Notes under the pieces: model-generated
Told to the model about the DNA's origin: nothing
What the model saw: the letters and a program-made list of their open reading frames with translations, nothing else
Databases searched by the model: none
Shown here: positions 7,307 through 15,310 of the stretch, one piece after another
Position numbering within the stretch: the first letter of the stretch is position 1
Layout of the letters: the number at the start of each line of letters is the position of its first letter
Position numbers and translations under genes: made by a program
DNA from: Corynebacterium glyciniphilum AJ 3170
GTDB lineage: Bacteria > Actinomycetota > Actinomycetes > Mycobacteriales > Mycobacteriaceae
Assembly (NCBI RefSeq): GCF_007673095.1
Contig: NZ_VDYZ01000001.1
Span: 1 to 64,000 of the forward strand
Direction: 5' to 3'
Length of the DNA stretch: 64,000 nucleotides

Positions 7307-8827
7307 ATGACCATGACACCTACACAGGAACAACCGCAGCAGGTCAGGGCAGCGATCTACTGCCGTATCAGTCGCGACAAGGGCGGTGAAGGACTCGGCG
7401 TCGAGCGGCAAGAGCAGGCGTGCCGGGCGCTAGCGGAGCGTGAGGGGTGGGCGGTAACGAAGGTCTACGCCGACAACTCGGTCAGCGCATACAGCGGAGC
7501 GAAGCGACCGGGATACCGGTCACTGCTCGACGCCGTGGCCCGTGGCGAGTTCGACCGGGTGGTGGCATGGGCACCCGATCGCTTGCACCGCCGTCCGATC
7601 GAGCTGAACGAGTACATCGACGCCACAGAGCAGGTAGGGGTGTCGACGCACACGGTCAACGCGGGGCATTGGGACTTGTCGACAGCCGGGGGCAGGATGT
7701 CGGCTCGTGTACTCGGCGACCTCGCCGCGTACGAGTCCGAACTACGTGCGGAGCGTGTCCTCGCTGCGCAGCTACAGGCCCGGCAGGCAGGCAAGCCGCG
7801 CACTGACGGTCGGCGATCGTTCGGCTACCACTTCGTCGACGGCGAGTACGTCGTCGACGAGCGCGAAGCTGAAGCGCTGCGCGAAGCAGCCCGGCAGATT
7901 CTCGCCGGGGTGTCGCTACGGCAGGTAGCCCTGCGAATGGCGGACGAGGGGATCACGTCGACCCGAGGTAACCCGATGAACCCCGAGTCGTTGCGGGATA
8001 CGATCAAGACACCGCGAGTCGCCGGGCTGGTCAGCTGGAATCCGAAGGATCGCAAGGGAAAACGGCTGCGCTACAACCGGCAGATTCTCGACGGTGTCAC
8101 CGGGCAATGGCAGCCGATCCTCGACGTCGACACGTGGCGGGCCGTCTGCGACGTCCTCGACAACCCGGCGAAGGAAATGAATCGCCGGGGCAACAAGAAC
8201 AAACACCTCGGCAGCGGCATTTATCGGTGCGAATGTGGTGACACCCTGCAAATTAAGTACAAGACGAAGGCTGATGGTACACAGTTCCGGCGCTATACCT
8301 GCCGTCGTCGCGAGCCGCTGCGCGCCCCGGCGAGCGGGTTTCACTCGTCGATACACGGTGACTATGTCGACGGGACCGTTGTCGAGGTCGTGCTGCAGCG
8401 GTTGGAGAAGACCGACATACGCGCACACCTCGCGCTGACCTCGGGCCGGGTGGACGAGGTTAGTCGGCTGACCGACAAGCGGGCGCAGGTGCGGCAACGT
8501 CTCGACGACCTCGACGATCAGGTCGCCCTCGGGGCGATCACCCCGGCGGCGTATGCGCGTGTCGCCCCGAAAGTCGAGCAGCAGGTCGCCGAGCTTGACG
8601 CACAGCTCGCGGAGCTTGCAGGGCACGACAACGCGCTCGCCCCGCTCGCCGAGACCGACGATGTACGTCAGTGGTGGGCCGGTGCGGACCTCGACCTGCG
8701 CCGGGCAGTGTTACGGTCGCTGGTCGACATCACGATCACGCACGGCACGCCGGGGCGTAAGACTTTCGACCCCGAGCGGGTCGTGTTCCGCTGGAAAACC
8801 GGCGACGACGTCGTGAACGGCGAATGA
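7307..8827 (+). CDS. int: Large serine integrase (site-specific recombinase)
   Basis: 506 residues from the ATG at 7307 (a second ATG lies at 7313). The N-terminal resolvase domain has AAIYCRISRDK, with the nucleophilic Ser near residue 22, then GVERQEQACRALAEREGW and VVAWAPDRLHR. The recombinase domain follows (RRSFGYHF, GVSLRQVALRMADEGI). A zinc-ribbon-like CECG...YTC stretch lies near residues 305-340 and a coiled coil (TDKRAQVRQRLDDLDDQVA) near 385-440, all in the usual order. It lies 34 bp inside attL and catalyses integration into the comM P-loop codons. The frame is open upstream into comM, giving a potential 755-residue fusion. Confidence 0.95.
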   Translation: MTMTPTQEQPQQVRAAIYCRISRDKGGEGLGVERQEQACRALAEREGWAVTKVYADNSVSAYSGAKRPGYRSLLDAVARGEFDRVVAWAPDRLHRRPIELNEYIDATEQVGVSTHTVNAGHWDLSTAGGRMSARVLGDLAAYESELRAERVLAAQLQARQAGKPRTDGRRSFGYHFVDGEYVVDEREAEALREAARQILAGVSLRQVALRMADEGITSTRGNPMNPESLRDTIKTPRVAGLVSWNPKDRKGKRLRYNRQILDGVTGQWQPILDVDTWRAVCDVLDNPAKEMNRRGNKNKHLGSGIYRCECGDTLQIKYKTKADGTQFRRYTCRRREPLRAPASGFHSSIHGDYVDGTVVEVVLQRLEKTDIRAHLALTSGRVDEVSRLTDKRAQVRQRLDDLDDQVALGAITPAAYARVAPKVEQQVAELDAQLAELAGHDNALAPLAETDDVRQWWAGADLDLRRAVLRSLVDITITHGTPGRKTFDPERVVFRWKTGDDVVNGE

Positions 8828-9176
8828 CAAGAAGTATCTTCGACCACTACATGTTGTGGTGTTACCTCCTATCAACACTCGACGTTGCCGCAGTTAGTAG
8901 GGCATTGGTAACAGTGCAATCCACAGAACATATGGTGTTTACCTGCACTGTTACTCACTACCGATACTTGGCGCGTGAGTATCCATATGTTGTATGGTCA
9001 TTCCCATACGCCCCGAGTTGGCCGCACTAGTGTTCTGTCAGGCGACACGCGAAGGCTCGGAATACGGCACTGCCCGGCTGGAATGGCCGCACCCGTCCTG
9101 CAAGGAAATCACTCATGCCCCCTGCTCGCGCCCTCGTCGGCGCTAGAGCCGGGGCTACCTTGCAACGGAGCTACCC
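8828..9176. promoter_or_regulatory. Control region between integrase and the small-protein operon
   Basis: No gene is evident in these 349 bp. A palindrome-like CCACTACATGTTGTGG (8844-8859) begins just after the integrase stop. An 11-bp perfect inverted repeat GTAACAGTGCA (8908-8918) / TGCACTGTTAC (8944-8954) has a 25-nt spacer. CATATG-containing motifs recur around 8930 and 8985-8996. These are plausible operators or a terminator plus promoter of the rightward operon. Confidence 0.4.
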
Positions 9177-9434
9177 GTGTCCACGAGCACACCCACGAAA
9201 ACGACCCCGGTCAGCCCGGCGGGGCGGCGAGCTAAAGAGCTAGCGTCACGTCTCGGTCAGCTGCGCCGGTGGCACCCTGACACCGATCACTTCGCCGTCG
9301 AGCAGGACGTCGTAGCGGCACGTCTCGACGTCGCCTTAGACCAGATCATGAGCGACTACAACGTCGCCGCCCTACGCCCTGAACAGGTCGCGTACTTTGT
9401 CGACCGACTGCTCGGGCGGGTGGTGTCATCATGA
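9177..9434 (+). CDS. Hypothetical small protein of element 1
   Basis: 85 residues, GTG start with GGAG 7 nt upstream. A Thr/Ser/Pro-rich N-terminus is followed by a predicted all-helical part (RAKELASRLGQLRRWHPDTD and QIMSDYNVAALRPEQVAYFV). No family is recognised. It is the first gene of an operon whose next gene starts inside its stop codon (ATGA at 9431), suggesting coupled translation. Confidence 0.6.
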   Translation: MSTSTPTKTTPVSPAGRRAKELASRLGQLRRWHPDTDHFAVEQDVVAARLDVALDQIMSDYNVAALRPEQVAYFVDRLLGRVVSS

Positions 9435-9580
9435 CCGCCCCGGCCCCCGAGCAGCACACCCCCGACCCCGCTGTCGTCGAGTATGCGCGCCGGGTGGTCG
9501 CGGACGCCCCGCCGCTATCTGACGCGCAACTCGACCGCATCGTCGCCGTAGTCCGTGCCGGGGGAGGTGTCGCAGCGTGA
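9431..9580 (+). CDS. Hypothetical 49-residue protein
   Basis: Starts at an ATG overlapping the previous stop and ends at a TGA overlapping the GTG of the next gene. Sequence is acidic and helical (PAVVEYARRVVADAPPLSDA, QLDRIVAVVRAGG). No family recognised. The tight overlaps on both sides are the main evidence that it is translated. Confidence 0.5.
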   Translation: MTAPAPEQHTPDPAVVEYARRVVADAPPLSDAQLDRIVAVVRAGGGVAA

Positions 9581-9753
9581 AACCGCCGAGACATGGCAAC
9601 GCCCCCGATGCGACCAACAACGGGGGCGAGTACCTGACACTTGCACGTTACGACCGCGACCAGCGGGTAGGAGACCGGGCGATCATGACCAGTATAGCAC
9701 CTGACCAGCATGATAAGGCCGAGACCGTCGAGGAGGTGGTCGGCAATGAGTGA
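9577..9753 (+). CDS. Hypothetical 58-residue protein upstream of the replication ATPase
   Basis: GTG start at 9577 overlapping the preceding TGA; the stop overlaps the next ATG (9746). Charged and hydrophilic (GGEYLTLARYDRDQRVGDRA). Function unknown. The AGGAGGTGG that serves the next gene lies inside its 3' end. Confidence 0.5.
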   Translation: MKPPRHGNAPDATNNGGEYLTLARYDRDQRVGDRAIMTSIAPDQHDKAETVEEVVGNE

Positions 9754-11476
9754 CCAGATTCTCGACCCGGCGACCCGGCGCATGTTCAACGAGCAATGGT
9801 CGAAGGGCGAGTTCGACGACCACCTCGGCAAGCTCGGGCTGAAACAGGAGACAAAGGACGGCGACCGCCGGGTGCTCGTCGACAAGGCAGGGAACACCCG
9901 CGCCGAGCAGGTGGACGAACTGCCGGGCACCTACCGGTTCATTCACGACACCCGTGTCACGACGGTACGCAGGACAAAGTCGGTGAACAAGCACGACACT
10001 ATCGACGCTGTGGGTGCGGTGGCGCTGTACAACGGTGCAACCGAAGCCGACACGGTGGCTGCGTCCCTCGACGGTGAACGGCAGCGTACCCAGCGCAAGC
10101 GGTCGAAGACGGTGACGGAGAAACTGAAGCGGCTTCGCGATGATGACGAAGCAAAGCAGCTGCGCAACGCCGAAAAGCTCGCCGCGCAGTACGAGGAAGC
10201 CGGACGCCGCCCCGGCGATTCGTGGGGTGCTCGTGACGACGACAGCGAGCTTGTGGCCGCTGTGTTCGCCGGGGAGGTCGAGCAGCCTACCCCGTCGGTC
10301 ATGGCCCGAGTCGACGGGGCTGCGATGTTCTACCCCGGCAAGACGCACTCGGTCTACGGCGAGCCGGGCAGCGGTAAGTCGTGGCTGGTGCTCGCTGCCG
10401 CCGCCGAGCAGATCGCCGCAGGGCGGCACGTGCTGTACCTCGACTACGAGGATGGTCGGCAGACAGCGTACAACCGGCTGCGGCTGCTCGGTGCCAACGG
10501 TGACGACGTCGTACGGTACTTCCATCACCGCGAGCCGGACGAGCACCCGAGCACCCCGAAGGCGGGGGAGACCTCGGCGGTGGTGCTCGGGATTCACAAG
10601 GCGTTCGACGCGATGCTCGTCGAGCACGACTATTCCCTCGTCGTGCTCGACGGGGTGACGAACGCGCTGTCTCTCGCCGGGTTCAACGGCAACGACAACG
10701 GCGAAGCGACGATGTGGAACCGCGAAGTTCCGCGCTACATCGCCGACCACACCGACGACGCCGTCGTCGTCATGGTTGACCACCTCGCGAAGTCGCGGCA
10801 GGGTAGCTCGCCGGGCCGCTACGCGATCGGGGCACAGTCGAAACTCGGTGACATTACCGGTGCGGCATTCCGTGTCGACGTCGTCGAAGACCCGGCGGCA
10901 GTCGCGCACGCCCGATTGGACGTGTCGGTGACCAAGGATCGTCACGGTGGTGTGTTCGCACATAGCGCGTACATCGACCACGGGCACCTGTTCGGGCAGT
11001 TCTCGGTGACTACCGACACCAGCGGGGCCGAAGGGCAGTTCGTCGCTGCGCTCGTCGGGCCGGACGGGGCGGCGAAGTGGCACAGCGCACAGACGGCCCG
11101 GCGGCTCGCAGACACGCAGCCGGGTGTCATGGACCGCATTGTGTCCGAGAAGGGCGTCGGGCTGACGAACCCCGTCCTCGTCGCTGTAGCGATCGCGCAC
11201 CTCGGCGGCGAGGACGGCGTCACCCGTGCGGAGCTTGAACAACAGCTGAAGGTGATCGCCCCGGCGACGTACGCCCCGTGGAAGCGCGGCGGGCACCTGA
11301 AGACCTACCTTGACCGGGCGAAGAAGTCCGGTCAGGTCGTATGGGCGAGCGGCAACCACAAGCGGCTACGCAGCGACCGCGACGCGCTGCCGGGTGACGC
11401 GGTCGCCGTGCTCGACGCGCTTCGGGCAGTCGGCGAGATAGACCAGCCTGGCGAGCTATTCGGGCCGCTGGAATAG
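9746..11476 (+). CDS. RepA/RecA-fold replication ATPase (helicase-like, AAA_25)
   Basis: 576 residues. The ATG at 9746 is chosen because AGGAGGTGG lies 7 nt upstream and the start overlaps the previous stop. An N-terminal domain of about 150 residues precedes a charged coiled segment (TEKLKRLRDDDEAKQLRNAE). The P-loop YGEPGSGKSW is near residue 205, Walker B-like LVVLDGVTNAL near 300 and VVVMVDHLAKSR near 340, the layout of RSF1010 RepA-like hexameric helicases. A C-terminal winged-helix-like part (GVTRAELEQQLK) ends the protein. It probably unwinds or initiates at the adjacent repeat-rich region. The antisense strand is also open, but this is a G+C shadow. Confidence 0.85.
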   Translation: MSDQILDPATRRMFNEQWSKGEFDDHLGKLGLKQETKDGDRRVLVDKAGNTRAEQVDELPGTYRFIHDTRVTTVRRTKSVNKHDTIDAVGAVALYNGATEADTVAASLDGERQRTQRKRSKTVTEKLKRLRDDDEAKQLRNAEKLAAQYEEAGRRPGDSWGARDDDSELVAAVFAGEVEQPTPSVMARVDGAAMFYPGKTHSVYGEPGSGKSWLVLAAAAEQIAAGRHVLYLDYEDGRQTAYNRLRLLGANGDDVVRYFHHREPDEHPSTPKAGETSAVVLGIHKAFDAMLVEHDYSLVVLDGVTNALSLAGFNGNDNGEATMWNREVPRYIADHTDDAVVVMVDHLAKSRQGSSPGRYAIGAQSKLGDITGAAFRVDVVEDPAAVAHARLDVSVTKDRHGGVFAHSAYIDHGHLFGQFSVTTDTSGAEGQFVAALVGPDGAAKWHSAQTARRLADTQPGVMDRIVSEKGVGLTNPVLVAVAIAHLGGEDGVTRAELEQQLKVIAPATYAPWKRGGHLKTYLDRAKKSGQVVWASGNHKRLRSDRDALPGDAVAVLDALRAVGEIDQPGELFGPLE

Positions 11477-11679
11477 TGCCTGACGCTGTGGGAAAAATCT
11501 GTGGGAGCTGACTACCTGTGTGCCCACAGCTGTGGGCTGTGGGCGCGGGGTCGATTGTCCGCACGTTTCCCCACACCAAAATCACCCAGTTACCGCAGGT
11601 GAGAGTATGTACCCGGCAGGATCTAATCGTGTGGGGAACACAGCTAATCTCACACACCTACAGTGCTACCCCTGCGTAT

Positions 11680-11710
11680 GTGTGGGGTTCCCTTTAGGGA
11701 ACCCCCACAC
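11680..11710. repeat. Hairpin in the origin-like region
   Basis: GTGTGGGGTTCCC (11680-11692), loop TTTA, then GGGAACCCCCACAC (11697-11710): a 13-bp stem with one extra C on the right arm. No T-run follows, so an origin hairpin or protein-binding site is as likely as a terminator. Confidence 0.7.
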
Positions 11711-12181
11711 GCGGGCTGTGTGGGGCGAGCGGATGGAGATAGATATTCCGCCGGGGTTGACGGACTACCGGATTCGCCGAACGGCTGCGCTACAGCCGGG
11801 GCGGTGAGATGATGACCTTGCACGTGCAGCCGGGGGGTCACCGTTTCGTATCTGGTCCCGGTGGTCTGCTCGGTTGAGTAGCGATCCCCCCTTCGCAAGG
11901 CCCGAGCTGTACCCGGCTGCGCGTGTGTCCCCTCGACGCCCCGCGACACCGGCCCACTCTCCACCTGCGAGCCTGTAGGCCCCGTCGAGTACTCGTGTGT
12001 AGGTTCGCCCCCTTCGACGCCGCAGACGGGCCGCACAGCGACAGCAGCAGCACGAGCAGCGCGAGACGGTGACAGCAGCACGACGAGCACGAGCAGCACG
12101 AGGGCAGCAGCAGCAGCGGCGAACAGACGAGCGACCTGTGACACCGCATGAATCGAATAAATCGCGTGCACGCATATAGAT

Positions 12182-12261
12182 GGTTTGGGCGCGGTTTGGT
12201 CATGGTTTGGTTCGCGCTGAAGTGATGATGAACAGCAAACAGCAACAGAACTTCAGCGCGA
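12182..12261. repeat. Three 11-bp-spaced GGTTTGG repeats and a 12-bp inverted repeat
   Basis: GGTTTGG at 12182-12188, 12193-12199 and 12204-12210 lies on one face of the helix. Immediately after comes TCGCGCTGAAGT (12212-12223), with its exact complement ACTTCAGCGCGA at 12250-12261. GATGAACAGCA also repeats directly at 12227-12237 and 12291-12301. Pattern of iterons or an operator array. Confidence 0.7.
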
Positions 12262-12715
12262 CGAACAGCTCGACGATGATCGAAACGAACGATGAACAGC
12301 AGGACGAAAGCAACTGAACTTTGTCGCTCGATGTAAAATCAATTTCTATCGAAATTGCGTTGATGAACGTTGTTCGTGAACGATCGCGAAGGTAAGTTTT
12401 CTTTGGGTTCGGGGTGTCGAAGATCGCAGGGGTGGCGGGTACCTCCCCGCGGTCCCCTTGCCTGGCTCCCCCCGGTATTGCCATGAATCCGAGACGGGCA
12501 AGAGTTCCGACCCAAAAACATACTCATCTTGCCTTAAGGTTCGCCCGTTCGGCCCCGCGCTCGCCGGGTGCTCGGTGACCACCGCAGGGCAGCTGGTAGT
12601 AGTCGAGGGACCGCAGGTCGGCGGGGATATTCGAGGTGCGGTAAGCGGGGGAGGGCTGCGTGTAGTGCTGTGATAATTCCGACACTGCAATCGGACTAAG
12701 GAGAAACACCGAGAT

Positions 12716-13759
12716 ATGGCACACACTTCATTTCAGCAAAGGGCCGACGAGGTCGCCGAGGGGCTGGAAGCTCTCGCCCTCGGGCCGATTCAGGCCCCGG
12801 CAACCCCCGAACTGATCGCCGCCGACGTCGAGGTCGAGAAGATCGTCGAGAAGGTGCGCGGGTCGCTCGCGAGTGTCCCGGACTACGCCGGGATCGCATC
12901 GAAGATCGTCGACGGCACCCACACCCCGGCGCAGGCGGCAAAGACTCTCGTCGCGCCCGCTCCGGCGAAGGTGGACAAGCTGTGCGCGGAGGTCGAACGC
13001 ACCGCACGAGCGACGGCGGACCGCGATGAGTGGAGCGTGCCGAACCTCGCCCGTTCCTGCGCCCCGATCGTCCGAGACCGCATGGTCGCCCTCGCCGACG
13101 AGATGTCCGAATCTCTCGCGAAGTTGCCGCAGGTTGTGAAGGATCACCTGACGCAGCGCAGCGGCAACGGCTACGGCGAGACCTTGGGACCGTTGACCGC
13201 GGACCCGTTCGCCGCCGCGATTCAGGTCATTGCGCCCGGCGGCAACGTCTCCGGCGTCCGCGGGGCAGACCTCGACGCCGTCCGTCGGGCGTCCGCCGCG
13301 TTCCGGTGGCTGCAGGCCGATGACACCTTCAACGGCTGGTGGTACCTCGCCCACGGTGAGTTTTCCGCCGATGTGTATTCGGGTATGGGTGCACAGGTGA
13401 AGTACAAGAGCGGTGCAGAAACCGCACAGGCTGACTATGTGCCCGAGCTGCTGCTACTCGATGGTGACGACGTGCTGTTCGCCGCAGCCGGGGTGAAGCT
13501 CGCGCCCGCTATGGCCGCCGGGCTGGTGGGGGAACTGAAGCCGATCAGCGACCCGTTCGGCGACGGCGGCGACGCCGAGGAATACGCCCGCCGTCGCCGC
13601 CGTGCCCGCGAGTTCCTGAACTGGCGCAATGAGTGGACTATCGCTGTCGAGGTCGAAGCCGCGTACCTCATGGACGCCGCCCGGCAGGCTGAACTGAAGT
13701 CGCGGCTGTCCGCTCCGCCGCTGCGGGCAGTCGAGATGTTCAGGCTGTCGGCGCGATGA
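12716..13759 (+). CDS. Hypothetical protein, first gene of the second operon of element 1
   Basis: 347 residues, start ATG 12716 with a clear AAGGAG 11 nt upstream. The first 140 residues are Ala-rich and helical (VEVEKIVEKVRGSLASVPDY, IVRDRMVALADEMSESLAKL). The middle has mixed structure with FRWLQADDTFNGWWYLAHGE, and near the end an Arg cluster (EYARRRRRAREFLNWRNEW). No known family recognised. Its stop overlaps the next ATG. Given its position after the origin-like region and its size, a replication- or packaging-related role is possible but unsupported. Confidence 0.65.
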   Translation: MAHTSFQQRADEVAEGLEALALGPIQAPATPELIAADVEVEKIVEKVRGSLASVPDYAGIASKIVDGTHTPAQAAKTLVAPAPAKVDKLCAEVERTARATADRDEWSVPNLARSCAPIVRDRMVALADEMSESLAKLPQVVKDHLTQRSGNGYGETLGPLTADPFAAAIQVIAPGGNVSGVRGADLDAVRRASAAFRWLQADDTFNGWWYLAHGEFSADVYSGMGAQVKYKSGAETAQADYVPELLLLDGDDVLFAAAGVKLAPAMAAGLVGELKPISDPFGDGGDAEEYARRRRRAREFLNWRNEWTIAVEVEAAYLMDAARQAELKSRLSAPPLRAVEMFRLSAR

Positions 13760-14172
13760 GCGGTCAGCTATTTGCCGACGGCGACCTGACCCCCGACGGG
13801 TTCTTTGCGCTGCCGGGGGAGGGCGACGAGGTCGAGCGGCCCACCTCGCCGACCATGACGACCCGAGAGGTTGCCGAGTGGTTGGGAATCAGCGAGCGAT
13901 CCATCGGCGTCGCTGCCCGGAAACACGAGATTCGACGCACCTCGCCGGGCTTGTATTTGACCTCGTCCGTGGTCAGGCTCAGGCACGTTAGCGAGGTCTG
14001 TTCGACTGCACAGATGTTGTCCGTCCTCGGGGTATCGCCCTCGTGGTGGCAGGTAAACGGCTCGCGGCTGAAGGTCACGGGGTCGCCCATTGCTGGAATC
14101 CCACGGTGGCACTCGGAATCGGTCAATCGGCTTGCTGTTGCCCTGCGAGCCGGGACGGGGGCCACGGCGTGA
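13756..14172 (+). CDS. Helix-turn-helix DNA-binding protein (excisionase/MerR-like fold)
   Basis: 138 residues, ATGA overlap with the previous gene. Residues 35-65 read MTTREVAEWLGISERSIGVA, a winged helix-turn-helix of the excisionase/MerR type. A second possible helix pair (TAQMLSVLGVSPSWWQVNGS) follows and then a basic C-terminus. It may act as the recombination directionality factor for the serine integrase or as a regulator; both are inferences. It overlaps the next GTG by 4 bp. Confidence 0.6.
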   Translation: MSGQLFADGDLTPDGFFALPGEGDEVERPTSPTMTTREVAEWLGISERSIGVAARKHEIRRTSPGLYLTSSVVRLRHVSEVCSTAQMLSVLGVSPSWWQVNGSRLKVTGSPIAGIPRWHSESVNRLAVALRAGTGATA

Positions 14173-14339
14173 CCCGCCGGACGGGAAACCTGCCCTATCG
14201 CACCGAGCTTCGCAGGGGACCACAGCCGCCCGAGCCTGACGTGCCCGACTATGTAGGCGAACTGACCGGTCAACGGGGAATGAACGGCGTAGACCAACGG
14301 CGCATCGAATCGATCGTGTCGAATATGTATGACAACTAA
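14169..14339 (+). CDS. Hypothetical 56-residue protein
   Basis: GTG start overlaps the stop of the preceding gene. Basic, Pro-rich first half (LPYRTELRRGPQPPEPDVPD), then GMNGVDQRRIESIVSNMYDN. No family recognised. Overlapping start and uninterrupted operon position support translation. Confidence 0.45.
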   Translation: MTRRTGNLPYRTELRRGPQPPEPDVPDYVGELTGQRGMNGVDQRRIESIVSNMYDN

Positions 14340-14355
14340 CTAGGAGAATATCGCT

Positions 14356-14583
14356 ATGACCAGCACGAACAAGACCGTAACCCTGCCTGCTGATGTCGCC
14401 CTCGCCGGGGCAAAAGCCCGCGTGCATGACATTCGGAGCCGCATTGGCAGGAATCGGATGGGGCACCTGCTGCCGTTCGGCGACGACGCCGAACAGTGGC
14501 AGGTGCTTCGCGGCTACGTCCGCGAGCTGTCCGAACTGCTCGACCTCGTCGAGTCGCTGGAAGGGGCCGACGATGACCAGTGA
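14356..14583 (+). CDS. Hypothetical small helical protein
   Basis: 75 residues, ATG with AGGAGAA 7 nt upstream. Predicted two-helix protein with an acidic C-terminus (YVRELSELLDLVESLEGADD). Function unknown. Its 3' end overlaps the next gene start at 14573. Confidence 0.55.
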   Translation: MTSTNKTVTLPADVALAGAKARVHDIRSRIGRNRMGHLLPFGDDAEQWQVLRGYVRELSELLDLVESLEGADDDQ

Positions 14584-14926
14584 CGCCACGACAGACCAGA
14601 CCCCCGGCGATGAACTGACGGTCGGCGAGCTTCGCCGACAGCTACAAGATCGTCACGGCACAGCGCTCGCCGACACCGACAAGACGCTGCAGGCCGTAAC
14701 GGTGTCGACAGCACGACGGCAGGTCAGCGATCGCATGGTGCGCGCCGCCGAACGCCTGCAGACCGCCGCCGGGTTGATCGGCCGCGACCCCTGCGCGGTG
14801 CGGGGGATTCTTGACCCCGAAGACCCGGTGAAGGCGGCACACACCTCCCTCGTCGACTTGATCCAGCTATTCGGCGTCGCCGAAGTCCTCGCCGGGCGGG
14901 GCGCTCGGCGGGTCAGGGGTGAGTGA
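14573..14926 (+). CDS. Hypothetical protein of element 1
   Basis: 117 residues from the ATG at 14573, overlapping the previous gene. Hydrophilic, helical (DELTVGELRRQLQDRHGTAL; ARRQVSDRMVRAAERLQTAA), with one Cys. No family recognised. The 3' end overlaps the GTG of the first helix-turn-helix array gene at 14919. Confidence 0.5.
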   Translation: MTSDATTDQTPGDELTVGELRRQLQDRHGTALADTDKTLQAVTVSTARRQVSDRMVRAAERLQTAAGLIGRDPCAVRGILDPEDPVKAAHTSLVDLIQLFGVAEVLAGRGARRVRGE

Positions 14927-15308
14927 GATGGTGCCTGACGACAACATCGACACCGGACGTCGGGTGCTAACCGCCGAATTGGTCGCAGGTGCCCGGCAGC
15001 GGGTCGCTGCGGGCGAGTTGGTGTCCGCCGTTGCTGCGGACATCGGGATCAAGCACACGACGTTGTGCGCTGCGGTGACCGGTCGCAGTTGGTCGTCGGT
15101 CGATTCCGTAGTGCCGCCGGTGCGGCGAAACCTACCCACGGATCGCGAGCACTACACCGACGAGCAGCGGGCATCGGTAGTTGGTCGGGCGCTGACGATC
15201 CAGCGTCAGCACCCGACCCTCACGACCGCGGCGATCGCCCGGCTGCTCGACTTACAGCCCTCGACGCTGCGGGCGTGGCTATCTCGACACCGCAGGGCGC
15301 AGGGATAG
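14919..15308 (+). CDS. Two-module helix-turn-helix array protein
   Basis: 129 residues, GTG start overlapping the preceding stop (ATG 14928 is an alternative). Module A (about residues 17-69) contains ARQRVAAGELVSAVAADIGI then a turn and AVTGRSWSSVD, the G-x-x-W-x-x-V signature seen in helix-turn-helix repeats next to homing endonucleases. Module B (about 78-128) contains TTAAIARLLDLQPSTLRAWL. The same A and B modules recur in the next gene, which starts 2 bp after this stop. Presumed sequence-specific DNA binding; no catalytic domain is visible. Confidence 0.65.
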   Translation: MSEMVPDDNIDTGRRVLTAELVAGARQRVAAGELVSAVAADIGIKHTTLCAAVTGRSWSSVDSVVPPVRRNLPTDREHYTDEQRASVVGRALTIQRQHPTLTTAAIARLLDLQPSTLRAWLSRHRRAQG

Positions 15309-15310
15309 CG

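Larger units (their letters stand above)
11477..12715. other. Gene-free repeat-rich region: candidate replication origin/control region
   Basis: 1,239 bp without a convincing gene. At 11480-11735 CTGTGGG or GTGTGGGG occurs repeatedly on both strands and a strong hairpin lies at 11680-11710. At about 12037-12320 the top strand is nearly free of T and made of CAG/ACG-type repeats. At 12182-12210 GGTTTGG occurs three times at 11-bp spacing, next to a 12-bp inverted repeat. The region directly follows the helicase gene. A weak 71-codon reading frame at 12458-12673 has no supporting ribosome site. Origin assignment is an inference from position and repeat type. Confidence 0.55.

Noticed and set aside
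9683..11359. 558-codon antisense open frame over the RepA-like gene
   Set aside because: It lies opposite a gene with Walker motifs and a good ribosome site; its own translation is Arg/Val/His-rich without domains, as expected for the mirror frame of G+C-rich coding DNA.
11650..12245. Cys/Leu/Ser-rich minus-strand frames in the origin-like region
   Set aside because: They are low-complexity readings of the CAG/ACG repeat tract, with no start signals and no plausible protein composition.
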